Below, in pieces: positions 40,543 through 49,879 of a stretch of 64,000 nucleotides of DNA; the stretch's first letter is position 1, and every line of letters starts with the position of its first letter. Both the position numbers and the translations under genes were made by a program. This DNA is from Arenibacter sp. 6A1. GTDB lineage: Bacteria; Bacteroidota; Bacteroidia; Flavobacteriales; Flavobacteriaceae. The notes under the pieces are model-generated. The model was not told where the DNA came from. It ran no database searches and was given only the letters and a program-made list of their open reading frames with translations. The stretch lies in assembly GCF_012272855.1 (NCBI RefSeq), contig NZ_JAAXCQ010000011.1:1-64000 (forward strand). Direction: 5' to 3'.

Positions 40543-41196
40543 ATGAATTTTAAAAATGTATTCGAATTTCTCGAGCAGTTAAATCGGAACAACTCCAAGG
40601 AATGGATGGATCAAAACCGAAAATGGTATCATGAGGTGCGCGATAGTTATATTGCTTGGCTCAATGGTTTGGATCTTATGTTAGCGGCGATTGATGATGA
40701 ATACTATCCTACTCCGGGAAAAAGAGGTATTAATAGAATTAACAATAACCTCATGTTCCATCCCAATAAACCCGTCTATAAAGATCATTTTGGGGCCGGA
40801 CTGGATAAGGAACCCAATAAGGGCGATTTTTATATAGAAATAGGACTAAAGCATTGTATGTTGGCAGGTGGACTCTGGCGGCCAGATCCAAAGACCTTAA
40901 AAAGTATTCGTGAGGGCATAGATTATGATGGTGAAGAATTAAAAAAAATCCTGAATAAACCATCTTTTAAGGCAGCTTTTGGTGGCTTGGTAGAAGACGA
41001 AAAATTAAAAAATGCCCCCAAGGGTTTTAGCAATGATCATCCACATATCGAATTGTTGCGGAATAAAACCTTTGCGGTGATGCACCCCCTAACCAAAAAA
41101 GAAGTACTTCAGGATGATTTTAATGATAGAATCATCGAAATATATAAAGAAATGCTCCCTTTTCGCCGCTACTTAAATAGGGCGGTGACGGTATAA
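40543..41196 (+). CDS. DUF2461 (TIGR02453) family protein
   Basis: 217 aa from the ATG at 40543 (MNFKNVFEFLEQLNRNN); earlier in-frame starts run through the terminator and are rejected. Family landmarks: KEWMDQNRKWYHEVR, RINNNLMFHPNKPVYKDHFGAGL. Function unknown; cytoplasmic. Found alone between a terminator and the nudK gene. Confidence 0.82.
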   Translation: MNFKNVFEFLEQLNRNNSKEWMDQNRKWYHEVRDSYIAWLNGLDLMLAAIDDEYYPTPGKRGINRINNNLMFHPNKPVYKDHFGAGLDKEPNKGDFYIEIGLKHCMLAGGLWRPDPKTLKSIREGIDYDGEELKKILNKPSFKAAFGGLVEDEKLKNAPKGFSNDHPHIELLRNKTFAVMHPLTKKEVLQDDFNDRIIEIYKEMLPFRRYLNRAVTV

Positions 41197-41341
41197 CTGC
41201 AATAAAATTAGCTGTTTTCAACGCTTCAGTATCCCATAAAAAAACGATAATTTGAAATGAGCATGACCGAAAACTGTACGCAAATACGAATTCGGCTAGG
41301 CGAATTACAAATGACCGTTATAAAGCATTAAATGTCTACAT

Positions 41342-41932
41342 ATGAAAAATAATAAGGTAAGAAATATAAAAAAAGAACTCTTGTCCGACAATTGGTATAC
41401 CTTGGAAAAGGTGACTTTTGAATATGAAAAGGAAGAAGGAGTATGGGAAGCTCAATCCCGAGAAGCCTATGATAGGGGTAACGGAGCCGCGATCCTTCTG
41501 TATAATCAAAACAAGGGAACCGTAGTGTTAACCAAGCAATTTAGGATGCCTACCTATTTAAACGGCAATGATTCTGGAATGATGATAGAGGTTTGTGCTG
41601 GCTTGTTAGATGGTGACCATCCTGAAGAATGTATCCTAAAAGAGGTAGAAGAGGAAACTGGGTATAAAATAGAGACTGTAAAGAAGGTTTTTGAAGCTTA
41701 TATGTCTCCTGGGGCTGTCACAGAAATGTTGTACTTTTTTATTGGCAGCTATGAAGATACGATGAAAGTAAGCGATGGTGGCGGAGCCGCAGACGAAACC
41801 GAAAATATAGAGGTGATAGAATGCTCCTTTGAAAGTGCTTTGGAAATGGTAGCCTCGGGAGAAATTAAAGATGCCAAAACCATTATGTTATTGCAATATG
41901 CAAAATTAAATAGGTTATGTTCCCCTGTTTGA
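41342..41932 (+). CDS. nudK: Nudix hydrolase, GDP-mannose pyrophosphatase type
   Basis: 196 aa. Very close in layout to E. coli Nud[38 protein letters not shown], the Nudix box (about 88-110, ending EVEEETGY) and YMSPGAVTE. NudK hydrolyses GDP-mannose to mannose-1-phosphate and GMP. It is 15 bases upstream of msrA, so probably one operon. Confidence 0.88.
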   Translation: MKNNKVRNIKKELLSDNWYTLEKVTFEYEKEEGVWEAQSREAYDRGNGAAILLYNQNKGTVVLTKQFRMPTYLNGNDSGMMIEVCAGLLDGDHPEECILKEVEEETGYKIETVKKVFEAYMSPGAVTEMLYFFIGSYEDTMKVSDGGGAADETENIEVIECSFESALEMVASGEIKDAKTIMLLQYAKLNRLCSPV

Positions 41933-41947
41933 CACGACTAAAATTTT

Positions 41948-42454
41948 ATGGGTGCAATTTCTAAAATAGCATTTGGGGGAGGTTGTCATTGGTGTACAGA
42001 GGCAATATTTCAGTCCGTCATTGGGGTGGTAGGAGTAGACCAGGGGTTTATATCCATTGATGAAGGGGATGACTCCTTTTCAGAGGCGGTTATTGTAAAT
42101 TACCAAAACGATAAAATTGGGCTAGATGTTTTAATCGCCATTCACTTACATACCCATCGCAGTACTTCTGAACACAGTATGAGAAAAAAGTATCGCTCGG
42201 CCATTTATACTTTTAATGATGCTGATAGCAAAAGAGCGATAACCGCCCTGGAATTATTACAGGAACAGTTTAGTATGCCTCTAATTACCCAAGTATATCC
42301 GTTTAAGGCCTTTAGGTTTTCCGATGAAATGTTTCACAATTATTATTTTACCGATCCCAACAAGCCTTTTTGCGCTACTTATATAGCACCAAAACTAAAG
42401 GTGCTGCTGAAAGAATTTGGCCATTATGCAAATAAGGAAAGGATAGGTGCTTAA
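41948..42454 (+). CDS. msrA: Peptide-methionine (S)-S-oxide reductase
   Basis: 168 aa. The catalytic Cys is C13 in GGGCHWC, the form of the MsrA GCFWC motif. HTHRSTSEH matches the family's D-P-T-x-x-N-x-Q region only loosely, so this is a divergent MsrA. It repairs oxidised methionine. Its last four bases overlap convergently with the PBP4-type gene. Confidence 0.85.
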   Translation: MGAISKIAFGGGCHWCTEAIFQSVIGVVGVDQGFISIDEGDDSFSEAVIVNYQNDKIGLDVLIAIHLHTHRSTSEHSMRKKYRSAIYTFNDADSKRAITALELLQEQFSMPLITQVYPFKAFRFSDEMFHNYYFTDPNKPFCATYIAPKLKVLLKEFGHYANKERIGA

Positions 42455-43782
42455 TAGTTGTCGCGGAGCCATTCAAATATTTCTTGCATTTGCTCTTTTA
42501 CTTCTTTGCTACTCTTTTTAAAATGATTGTTCATAAAGCTAAATATGAGAGTTTTTCCCGAATTAGTGAGCAAATAGCCACTTAGGCAATAATTATTTCC
42601 CAAGGATCCCGACTTAGCGTATATATAGGGGGTGTTTTTTCCGGGATAAGAGTCTTTTAAGGTTCCAGAAACGCCGCCTACAGGAAAATATCCCAATAAT
42701 CGTTCTTGTGGGATTTCTTGATACATTTTATTTAAAACATAGACCATAGACGCTGGGCTAAACAAATTATATCTGGAAAGTCCGGAACCGTCTACCCAGC
42801 GTGGCGATTGAGGCATTTCTTGTAGGTAGGTGTCCAAAACATGGTTTCTTGCCTTAGCACTGCTTAAGGTGTCCGATAGGGTAGAGGAAGCCAGGATTAA
42901 CAACTGTTCCGCTATAAAATTATCGCTCTCGAACATCATTCTTTTATAGAGCGAATCTGAAGGAATACCATATAGGGTCTTTTTTTCTGCAGCCGGCATA
43001 TTTGGTACAAGGCTCAGTTTTTTATGTAGCGCTTCTTCCAATAAATTCTTTATAACCAGGCTGTCTACCAAAAAAGGAATCTCTAGGGTGTCCTTTTGGT
43101 CAGGTGCTAGATAAAAAAGATTGTCTGTTAGTGCTCTTCTTATAGCCTGCTTTTGCGATAAGATTTTAGGGCTAAAAAAACTAGGGCTCGCTACTATGGT
43201 GTCTGTTTGGTAAACAGACAAGGTATTCCCAAAAAGGGGAAGACCACTTCTTTCCGGGCTATAGCTTCTGTCATAGTCATCCCATGCCCATCCGGGGCCA
43301 AATTTAGTGTCCTGGAAATTGTTTAAATGAAGCGCAATGTTTGGATAGCCAGCGGCAAATTTTAGGGCCGTACTGTCGTTGTAATAATGATGTAATAAAG
43401 TAGGGTCGCCTGTACCTTCCATGAATAGGGTGTCGCCTAGAACAACATATTTTAAGGCTGGAATGTGGTTGGGCAAGGTTTTAAGGGAGGCATAGAGCGT
43501 GAAAATTTTGGTGTTACTGGCAGGGGTAAAATATTTCTGACTGTTGTGTTGGTATAGGGTGTCATTTTTTTGAGGATCGTAGACAAATACTCCTTGGAAG
43601 TAATTTTTGTTGAATTCGGATGCCAAGGTTTGGTCTATCGTAAGGTGTAATTTTTTATGTGGTAGTGATTTACATCCAAATAATGAAAGAAGAAGTAGGA
43701 GGAGGCCTGACAGTAGTTGAAGGCGTTTTCTTGTAGGTAAAATTAAGGCCATAAATTGGGGGTTGGTCGAATTTAAATTCAT
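42451..43782 (-). CDS. dacB: D-alanyl-D-alanine carboxypeptidase/endopeptidase (PBP4/DacB type), lipoprotein
   Basis: 443 aa. The SxxK motif is SNTK with the acyl-serine S89, SGLSRYN supplies SxN, and YAKSGSLG the KTG-like KSG. The hydrophobic N-terminus ends in LFGC (C37), so it is likely lipid-anchored. It trims or opens peptidoglycan cross-links in the periplasm. An alternative start at residue 11 would keep the signal. Convergent with msrA. Confidence 0.9.
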   Translation of the reverse strand: MNLNSTNPQFMALILPTRKRLQLLSGLLLLLLSLFGCKSLPHKKLHLTIDQTLASEFNKNYFQGVFVYDPQKNDTLYQHNSQKYFTPASNTKIFTLYASLKTLPNHIPALKYVVLGDTLFMEGTGDPTLLHHYYNDSTALKFAAGYPNIALHLNNFQDTKFGPGWAWDDYDRSYSPERSGLPLFGNTLSVYQTDTIVASPSFFSPKILSQKQAIRRALTDNLFYLAPDQKDTLEIPFLVDSLVIKNLLEEALHKKLSLVPNMPAAEKKTLYGIPSDSLYKRMMFESDNFIAEQLLILASSTLSDTLSSAKARNHVLDTYLQEMPQSPRWVDGSGLSRYNLFSPASMVYVLNKMYQEIPQERLLGYFPVGGVSGTLKDSYPGKNTPYIYAKSGSLGNNYCLSGYLLTNSGKTLIFSFMNNHFKKSSKEVKEQMQEIFEWLRDNY

Positions 43783-43871
43783 TTTATCTATTAATTAACA
43801 ACATTATTGTAATATAATATATCTTTATTTAGTTATATTAGTCAAACCAATCTAAAAAATGAATTTGAAAT

Positions 43872-44069
43872 ATGGCAAGAGCTATGTTAGAGTACACTAA
43901 GACTGTACTCCAAAAGGTTAGTTTTGATACCAAACTATTTTGTAAAGAATTGGAAAAAGCAGTAACACGACTATTGCCTTTTGAATTAGAAGAATTAAAA
44001 GTCTGGGTACAAAGATTTATATTTGATAAGCCAGAATTACGACCAAGTTTACTTTGTTTAAAAGCATAA
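43872..44069 (+). CDS. Conserved small protein, unknown
   Basis: 65 aa, mainly helix. It begins MARAMLEYTKTVLQKVSFD and reads as one of the short unnamed proteins found across Flavobacteriia. It has an ideal terminator three bases after the stop, which supports a real gene. No membrane segment or motif. Confidence 0.75.
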   Translation: MARAMLEYTKTVLQKVSFDTKLFCKELEKAVTRLLPFELEELKVWVQRFIFDKPELRPSLLCLKA

Positions 44070-44071
44070 TT

Positions 44072-44102
44072 AAAAAACCACTTTTTTAAAGTGGTTTTTT
44101 AA
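44072..44102 (+). terminator. Terminator after the 65-aa gene
   Basis: AAAAAACCAC / GTGGTTTTTT around CTTTTTTAAA-like centre, with a run of T. Confidence 0.9.
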
Positions 44103-44208
44103 TTGTTAGGACTTTCCCTAATCTGATGCATAGGAAAGCTAAGGATGATGTTTATAAATGCAATACGATTGTTTTTATTAATATCGCGAGACTGTTATAC
44201 CTATAACT

Positions 44209-45147
44209 TTATTTATTAAGGGGACTTACAATCTTTACATCCTGAAAAGTGATAGCTCCTCTTATTACACTGGCGATAATATCGTAAAGAGCCTCGGTGA
44301 TCTGTATTTTAAGTTCACTTTTATGGTAAATGAGACTTACTTCTCTAGCAGGGGAAGGGGCCTTAAAAAATTTGAGGTTTTTCCTTTTTTTATCGTCCAG
44401 CTCCAAAGTGTTTAAGTAGGGTAAAAGCGTCATGCCCAAGCCTTCGTTGGCAAGGTTGATCAGTGTTTCAAAACTGCCACTTTGCAGTTGAAACTGTTCT
44501 TTTAGATTACTTTTAGAAGCATTACATAAGTTGATGACTCCGTCTCTAAAACAGTGTCCATCCCTTAACAGAAGCACATCGTTAATGTCCAGGTCTTCCG
44601 GGACCAGTTCGGTTGTTTTCTCCAATCGGTGCAGTTGAGGTACATAGCCTACAAAGGGTTCGTAATACAAAGGCCTTTCCTTGATAAATTCAATTTCTAA
44701 TGGAGTGGCGGCTATGGCCGCATCTAAATGTCCATCCTGTAAATTACGGATAAGGTTTTCGGTACTCTGTTCCTTGATAATTAAATTTACTTTCGGATAT
44801 TTTTTTATAAAAGTCTTTAAAAACATGGGCAATAAGGTGGGCATTATCGTAGGGATTATGCCTAATATAAACTCCCCGCCTATAAATCCTTTTTCCTGAT
44901 CTACAATATCCTTAATTCGGTTGGCCTCATTCACTATGTTTTTGGCCTGATCCACTATTTTCTGACCTACCTCGGTAATGGTAATAGGTTTTTTTCCTCT
45001 GTCGAAAATGATAATATCCAATTCCTCTTCGAGCTTTTGCACTTGCATGCTTAAAGTAGGCTGGGTTACAAAACTTTTTTCTGCGGCCAAAGTAAAATTT
45101 TGATGTTCGGCAACGGCCAATACGTATTGTAATTGTGTTATGGTCAT
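44209..45147 (-). CDS. oxyR: Hydrogen-peroxide-sensing LysR regulator OxyR
   Basis: 312 aa. LysR winged helix (about 1-60, QLQYVLAVAEHQNFTLAAEKSFVTQPTLS), then the sensing domain. C199 and C208 in RDGHCFRDGVINLC sit at the same residue numbers as the redox pair of E. coli OxyR, so the peroxide switch is expected to work the same way. It is divergent from dps, a classic OxyR target. Confidence 0.95.
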   Translation of the reverse strand: MTITQLQYVLAVAEHQNFTLAAEKSFVTQPTLSMQVQKLEEELDIIIFDRGKKPITITEVGQKIVDQAKNIVNEANRIKDIVDQEKGFIGGEFILGIIPTIMPTLLPMFLKTFIKKYPKVNLIIKEQSTENLIRNLQDGHLDAAIAATPLEIEFIKERPLYYEPFVGYVPQLHRLEKTTELVPEDLDINDVLLLRDGHCFRDGVINLCNASKSNLKEQFQLQSGSFETLINLANEGLGMTLLPYLNTLELDDKKRKNLKFFKAPSPAREVSLIYHKSELKIQITEALYDIIASVIRGAITFQDVKIVSPLNK

Positions 45148-45176
45148 TCAGTATAATTTTAAACAATAAAAATATG

Positions 45177-45197
45177 AAAACTATCAGTAAAAACTAT
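45177..45197. promoter_or_regulatory. Candidate OxyR site: direct repeat AAAACTAT
   Basis: AAAACTAT at 45177-45184 and again at 45190-45197, 13 nt apart, 30-50 nt before the oxyR start. On the minus strand this reads ATAG repeated with AT-rich flanks, like part of an OxyR recognition site. Evidence is only the spacing and ATAG content. Confidence 0.35.
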
Positions 45198-45395
45198 GCT
45201 GATTTGGGTTTACTCCAATATTTTAGGGCGATTCTTATTAGAAGGTCTAGTTCTGTAGTAGGATGAGTGAATTTTTGGCGGATCTTTATTATTAGTATAA
45301 GTAAATACTATTTCAAGATCAATATCATAGATGATGATTAGGAGCGAGCCTAATTTCTTTTATGTAATTTGGAGGAAACTTTAAAAAGCAACCAT

Positions 45396-45875
45396 ATGAA
45401 ATTAAATAGTATAGGACTCAGTGCTAGTAAGTCTAAAGTAGTAAGTGATGATTTAAATAAATTATTGGCGAATTTTCAGCGCTATTATCAGAATCTTCGT
45501 GGTATTCATTGGAATATTAGGGGAAAAAGATTTTTTGATTTGCATGTTAAATTTGAGGAGCTGTATACAGATGCCAATATAAAAGTAGACGAGATCGCCG
45601 AGCGTATTCTTACTTTGGGCGGGGTTCCTTATCATACTTTTGAAGATTATATTAGCAATGCAAAGGTTCCGGTTGGAAAAAATATTTCAAAGGACGAGGA
45701 GGCTATTCGGTTAATAGTCGACTCCCTACAGGAACTTTTGATTATTGAAAGAGCCATATTAGAGACCTCGGCAGAAGCTTCCGATGAGGGGACCAATGCT
45801 ATGATGAGCGATTTTATTACCGAACAGGAAAAAACTGTATGGATGATGAAAGCTTGGTTGGCAGAAGAGATATAA
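45396..45875 (+). CDS. dps: Dps family DNA-binding ferritin-like protein
   Basis: 159 aa from the ATG at 45396. The dinuclear ferroxidase motif is complete: HWNIRGKRFFDLHVKFEELYTDANIKVDE. It stores iron and protects DNA from peroxide. Divergent from oxyR with a 248-nt gap, so it is probably OxyR-regulated. An 80-nt repeat follows 44 nt after the stop. Confidence 0.95.
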   Translation: MKLNSIGLSASKSKVVSDDLNKLLANFQRYYQNLRGIHWNIRGKRFFDLHVKFEELYTDANIKVDEIAERILTLGGVPYHTFEDYISNAKVPVGKNISKDEEAIRLIVDSLQELLIIERAILETSAEASDEGTNAMMSDFITEQEKTVWMMKAWLAEEI

Positions 45876-45918
45876 GCTGCCACTAGTTACTAATTAGGAA
45901 ATAGGAAAGGGATACCCC

Positions 45919-45998
45919 GCGTTAGGGACCGCGGCGGCATCCCCGCCGCAACGCAAGGGATATAGCCAAGGGCCCGCCCGACGTAGGAGGGAACGCCC
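45919..45998 (+). repeat. 80-nt GC-rich dispersed repeat, copy 1
   Basis: Begins GCGTTAGGGA and ends GGGAACGCCC, with GCGTT / AACGC inverted ends and an internal GCAACGCAAGGGA. The minus-strand copy at 54200-54279 has the same length and differs at six positions. It lies in the 312-nt gap between dps and doxX, next to no transposase. Confidence 0.85.
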
Positions 45999-46152
45999 AA
46001 ATTAATAGAGCAACCCTAGTACAAAAGAAATTGGAATTGAAACGATTTCATTTTCGACAGATAGTGGCTTTTACCCTTTAAATATGGGGTGATTTTAAAC
46101 ATACTTCCCCCACTAGACGTCAGAAGACTAGTTGCTAGGGAAAAATATAAAT

Positions 46153-46200
46153 AATGCGACAATAGGAATGGGTGTAAATACCTACTTCTATTGTTGCATT
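46153..46200 (-). terminator. Terminator of doxX, overlapping its stop codon
   Basis: On the minus strand AATGCAACAATAG pairs with CTATTGTCGCATT (one mismatch), and the first arm contains the stop codon of doxX. A/T-rich tail follows. Confidence 0.7.
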
Positions 46201-46610
46201 TTTAAGTAGTAATCTGCAGAATGTTTTCCCGATCCGTAAAATAGAAAGAAAACACATACCAAAAAGGTGATACTGGCCAACAATAGGTTGTTAACATTCA
46301 TTTCTCCGAAGAAATTTACCAATATGGCCCCTACTAAGATAGGCAATTGTGCTAATACCGTTAGACGGGTAAGCAAACCGATGACTAATAAAAAGCCGCC
46401 TATAAAATGTGCAGGTGCTACATAGTGCATTATCCAAATACCCATAGGCATGTTTTGGAATGGCCTGAATATTTCGGCCATTTCTATGGGATTGGACATA
46501 AATTGGATTCCTTTTATAAAGAGAAATACACCCAGAGCTACTCGTAACAGGTCCAATGGATAATAAGTATGTGCATTGGCCCATTTGTTTAAAGACTTAA
46601 TTGTATCCAT
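46188..46610 (-). CDS. DoxX family membrane protein
   Basis: 140 aa with about four membrane helices and the RVALGVFLFIKGIQF / HFIGGFLLVIGLLTRL pattern. DoxX-type proteins are inner-membrane proteins of poorly known function, sometimes linked to quinone or redox stress. Single gene. Confidence 0.88.
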   Translation of the reverse strand: MDTIKSLNKWANAHTYYPLDLLRVALGVFLFIKGIQFMSNPIEMAEIFRPFQNMPMGIWIMHYVAPAHFIGGFLLVIGLLTRLTVLAQLPILVGAILVNFFGEMNVNNLLLASITFLVCVFFLFYGSGKHSADYYLKMQQ

Positions 46611-46810
46611 GATGTACTATTTTAAGTGTGTTATACTCTAATGTACTTATTTTTAGTAAAATATGAAAGATAAAAGAGCTCTAATAATGAGCGGATTCAC
46701 TATTTTATAAGCGCTTTTAGCAGGGGTTCGGGCGTCATAAGCCTTGGTATTGCTCTTTTAATACGAAGGCCATAAATGGGTTTATTAGCCTAGCTTCCCC
46801 ATTGGTGCTT

Positions 46811-46847
46811 AAAAATAGGCCAGGAGGTACTTTTCAGTACCAGCCTA
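46811..46847 (-). terminator. Terminator of the exported protein gene at 46871
   Basis: Minus strand: GGTAC-TGAAAA-GTACC inside an outer TAGGC / GCCTA stem, then TTTTT. Lies just past the stop. Confidence 0.7.
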
Positions 46848-46870
46848 AATGAACATAGGGCTCCATTGCT

Positions 46871-47632
46871 TTACTGCCTAGATGCTGCCAAAACTTTTGC
46901 ACCAAGACCGCTAAGTGCTTCTTTGTAAATCCACAACTCTTCAGACTCCCCGTTGGTCGTATCTTCAATCTCTTTTAAAAAGTTCTTAAAACTTCCAGAG
47001 CCATACACTTCTTCAAAATGTAGGGGAAAGGAGTCCCTGTTTCCCATCCAAGCAGATTTTTCAAAGAAATCTACCCATGCAAAATCCATTCCTTCCATAT
47101 TCGCCATGTCGTTTATGTAGATGCCATAGGGATGATCGGGCATTTTTTCCAAATATACCTTTTGTACTTTTTTTACGACTTCCATAAATTCCATATGTTT
47201 AAATCGCTTTACATCGACCACAAATATCAAAAGGTTTTTTATGGTGAAATCCTTGCTGAAATTTGATAATTCGGGATGAAACCTCCAATAGTGTTGTTCG
47301 GTTTCTGGGAGCATATATGGAAGCACATTGGTATTCCAGTCCATGTCATGTCCTTCCTGTGCAGGTCTAGTATCCAAGGCGCTCCAGGGTAGGGGCCCCA
47401 TCACCCAAACATACTTACCGGCGTTTTTTCCGTTTGCAATCCAATATACCCTTGCCCCATATATACCTTGAGCATGGTATTTTTTGTTGTGTGCTGCCAT
47501 CCCGCTTTCAAATTCCTGTATTTTTTCTGGATTTGCGGTAAGCATGGCATTTTCAATGACGTTGTACTCCTTGGGAGCCTGTGATATTACCATTAAAGGA
47601 ATGAGTAATACGAGATACATTATTGTTTTCAT
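46871..47632 (-). CDS. Exported protein, dimeric alpha-beta-barrel-like, unknown
   Basis: 253 aa with a signal peptide. Alternating helices and strands and motifs such as YGARVYWIANGKNAGKYVWV suggest an ABM/NIPSNAP-like fold, with two halves. No catalytic residue. It is one of three exported proteins of similar size in this strand; the others are at 47857 and 48627. I do not know the function. Confidence 0.6.
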   Translation of the reverse strand: MKTIMYLVLLIPLMVISQAPKEYNVIENAMLTANPEKIQEFESGMAAHNKKYHAQGIYGARVYWIANGKNAGKYVWVMGPLPWSALDTRPAQEGHDMDWNTNVLPYMLPETEQHYWRFHPELSNFSKDFTIKNLLIFVVDVKRFKHMEFMEVVKKVQKVYLEKMPDHPYGIYINDMANMEGMDFAWVDFFEKSAWMGNRDSFPLHFEEVYGSGSFKNFLKEIEDTTNGESEELWIYKEALSGLGAKVLAASRQ

Positions 47633-47856
47633 AAGATCTATTATTTAAAGGTTCATATTCTAGTGTATTTTGAAAGGGGAATTGTCACGCTCGGTTTCTC
47701 GCCCAACATAACCGTAACTACGAATGGCTTTTCTGTGCCAATCACTATGTTGGCAAGTCATTTTATGTGGTCTACATTTTATTATAGTATAGGTTGTTGC
47801 GATATTCCCTACAAATCCGATTAAAAGCAGTTATTTTAGTTGCCAAACTGAATTGA

Positions 47857-48375
47857 TTAGTTTTTCGCAGTTGCTTTTTTACCCGGTTTTTGTTTATCCA
47901 ATTTCTCGATGGCTGCCAGGTATTTGGATAAATCATAGTATCCCTGCTCCAATACAATTTTACCGTTTACAAATTGAAGGGTAAGATGTATAGGAATGAC
48001 AAGCTTTTCACCGGTGGCTGCCATGGTGCCTTCCCAGGTTCCCCAGAAATTCACCCATTTTTGCCCTTTGTCGTCTATTATCATTTCACAAAACATAGCT
48101 TCATCCGAAAATCCGTACTTGGACAAGGGCTGTAAATTGTTTTGTAGGCCTTGTTGAATTTCTAAAGGGGTAGAGGGGTCTATGGTATTGTGACGCACTA
48201 TGGCCGTATCTGCATAATGACTCAGCCATGATTCCCAGTTCCCTTCATTGTAATCCTTTACCAGTTCCCGAACTTCATTAACCTCTGGAGAGGTATTTGT
48301 ATATCGAGTTATTTCTTTTGGTTGGCAACTTGTAAAAAAAAGGACCATTAGTCCGTGTAAAATAATGGTTTTCAT
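47857..48375 (-). CDS. NTF2/SnoaL-like lipoprotein
   Basis: 172 aa with lipobox LFFTSC. The pattern VRELVKDYNEGNWESWLSHYADTAIV and the closing beta sheet are typical of SnoaL-like / NTF2-like folds, which bind small hydrophobic ligands or act as simple enzymes. It lies between the two alpha-beta proteins, so the three probably work in one periplasmic process. Confidence 0.7.
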   Translation of the reverse strand: MKTIILHGLMVLFFTSCQPKEITRYTNTSPEVNEVRELVKDYNEGNWESWLSHYADTAIVRHNTIDPSTPLEIQQGLQNNLQPLSKYGFSDEAMFCEMIIDDKGQKWVNFWGTWEGTMAATGEKLVIPIHLTLQFVNGKIVLEQGYYDLSKYLAAIEKLDKQKPGKKATAKN

Positions 48376-48626
48376 TAGGTTGCTTGTTTTTGTGGTTGTT
48401 TCTATATCTATCTAATCGGAGTACTATTGGTGGCTCAAAAAGTTACTTCCAAAGCTTTCGTCAACTTCTGGTCTTCAGGTTTTAGTTCGTTGTATAGTTC
48501 TAATTTCAAACCATGACATGGTCGTTCGTTTGTCGAGTTTTGGCTACCGACTACACTTCCTAAATACGGTGTGGCTACCCTTGTTATCCGTAAGAGGAAT
48601 TCGGGTTTTAACGGTTGCGCATTGGC

Positions 48627-49394
48627 TTATTTTGGGGCGTATTTTAAATCAGGTCTTATTTCACCCTGCTTTTGTTTGTACTTTAATAAGCTGCTAAAGA
48701 GCTCGCTCATAACAGCTTGTCCCTCATCTCCCAGTAATTCGTCGTTTTCTATACTTCGGCTGGCATAATGTAGGGCATCCTTTGCCGCAATAGCTACTAA
48801 ATAATGTTCGCCATCGGTTCCAAAACCACTGCGATATACCCTATAGTGTACAGGCGATCCTTTTCTGGTAAACAGGTCTTTTACGGCTGTCATATGTTCT
48901 TTTACAACAGCCCTATTGCCTGGCGATACATATAACCAGTGCATGGTCCGGAAATTTTGCCCTTCTGGGGTTTGGGTAATTCCATAGGGCATGTAGGTGA
49001 GCTCCTTGTCTAAATGTATGATATAGTCGAGTTCGGTATCATAGCATTTGTCCATTCTCGTAAAAATCTCGCTTACCTTTTCTTTGCCGGCTTTTTCCGA
49101 TAGTTCCATAAAAATTTGCTGATGCACATCTGCCATGCTTTTAATAGGAGACACAAAACTATAGCTGGCGTCATAAGTATTTAGGGTAATCCATCCCGAA
49201 CTTTGTATCTCATGTGTTTTTAATAGGTTTAGCAGTTCTTTGACCGTTTTTTCATATTCGGATACCATCGATAACTTTACTAGGTCTTCGTGTACCCAAT
49301 ATGCCTGTGAGGCCTCCTCTTCCTGTCCCTGGACAGATCCCAAAGGCAGGAATAACAGTAATGCTCCAATGAATTTTATCAGTTGTCTTCCCAT
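48627..49394 (-). CDS. Exported protein, alpha-beta fold, unknown
   Basis: 255 aa with a signal peptide (ends near VQGQE). Helix-strand pattern similar to the protein at 46871, with repeated LxxxMxAVKDLF-like helices. Unknown function. The three exported genes are read in the same direction but have gaps of 224 and 251 nt, so they may be separate transcripts of one regulon. Confidence 0.6.
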   Translation of the reverse strand: MGRQLIKFIGALLLFLPLGSVQGQEEEASQAYWVHEDLVKLSMVSEYEKTVKELLNLLKTHEIQSSGWITLNTYDASYSFVSPIKSMADVHQQIFMELSEKAGKEKVSEIFTRMDKCYDTELDYIIHLDKELTYMPYGITQTPEGQNFRTMHWLYVSPGNRAVVKEHMTAVKDLFTRKGSPVHYRVYRSGFGTDGEHYLVAIAAKDALHYASRSIENDELLGDEGQAVMSELFSSLLKYKQKQGEIRPDLKYAPK

Positions 49395-49879
49395 AGTACG
49401 TTGTTTTAACGGTTGTCTAATTTATCTGCGAAATTGTTATTTATAAGGAGGACATTTTCTAAGGATATCCTATTATAGCTAAGGGGTTCTAAGAGGCTTT
49501 CCTAGATCTGAGAATAGGGTGACGCCATGGAAAATGAGGCCCTTCGCAAGCACTATCATTCTTAAAAGGTAGGAGGACTATAAATTTTCCTCCCTTGCAC
49601 TTTTATCCCTTTAGAAAAGCTAATCCACGGGTTTTTATGATCTTTTACTAATGAGGAATTGATATATCCATATAATAGCAATAGCCCTTATAGGATTGAA
49701 AAGCGATTTTAGAATTTGGAGTATTCTAAGTAATACATTTTATTCACTATAACTAAACCGTTAAGGACGAAGACATAGCTTTTTTGTCCAAAGCAAGGAT
49801 TTTATTTACCAAGTGGAATTTGGAAATAATATTCGTATATTTATTATCCCCAGATTTTTTAATTATATATGATTAAGAA
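49395..49879. other. 485-nt gap with no gene
   Basis: Divergent gap between the exported protein at 49394 and the kinase at 49880. TATATTTA near 49837-49844 could be a -7 element for the kinase. ACCGTTAAG at 49757-49765 fits a loose LytTR pattern only. No repeat or terminator was found. Confidence 0.4.

Noticed and set aside
49757-49765. ACCGTTAAG before the HisKA_2 kinase as a LytTR site
   Set aside because: It fits a loose pattern only, is 115 nt from the start, and has no second copy.
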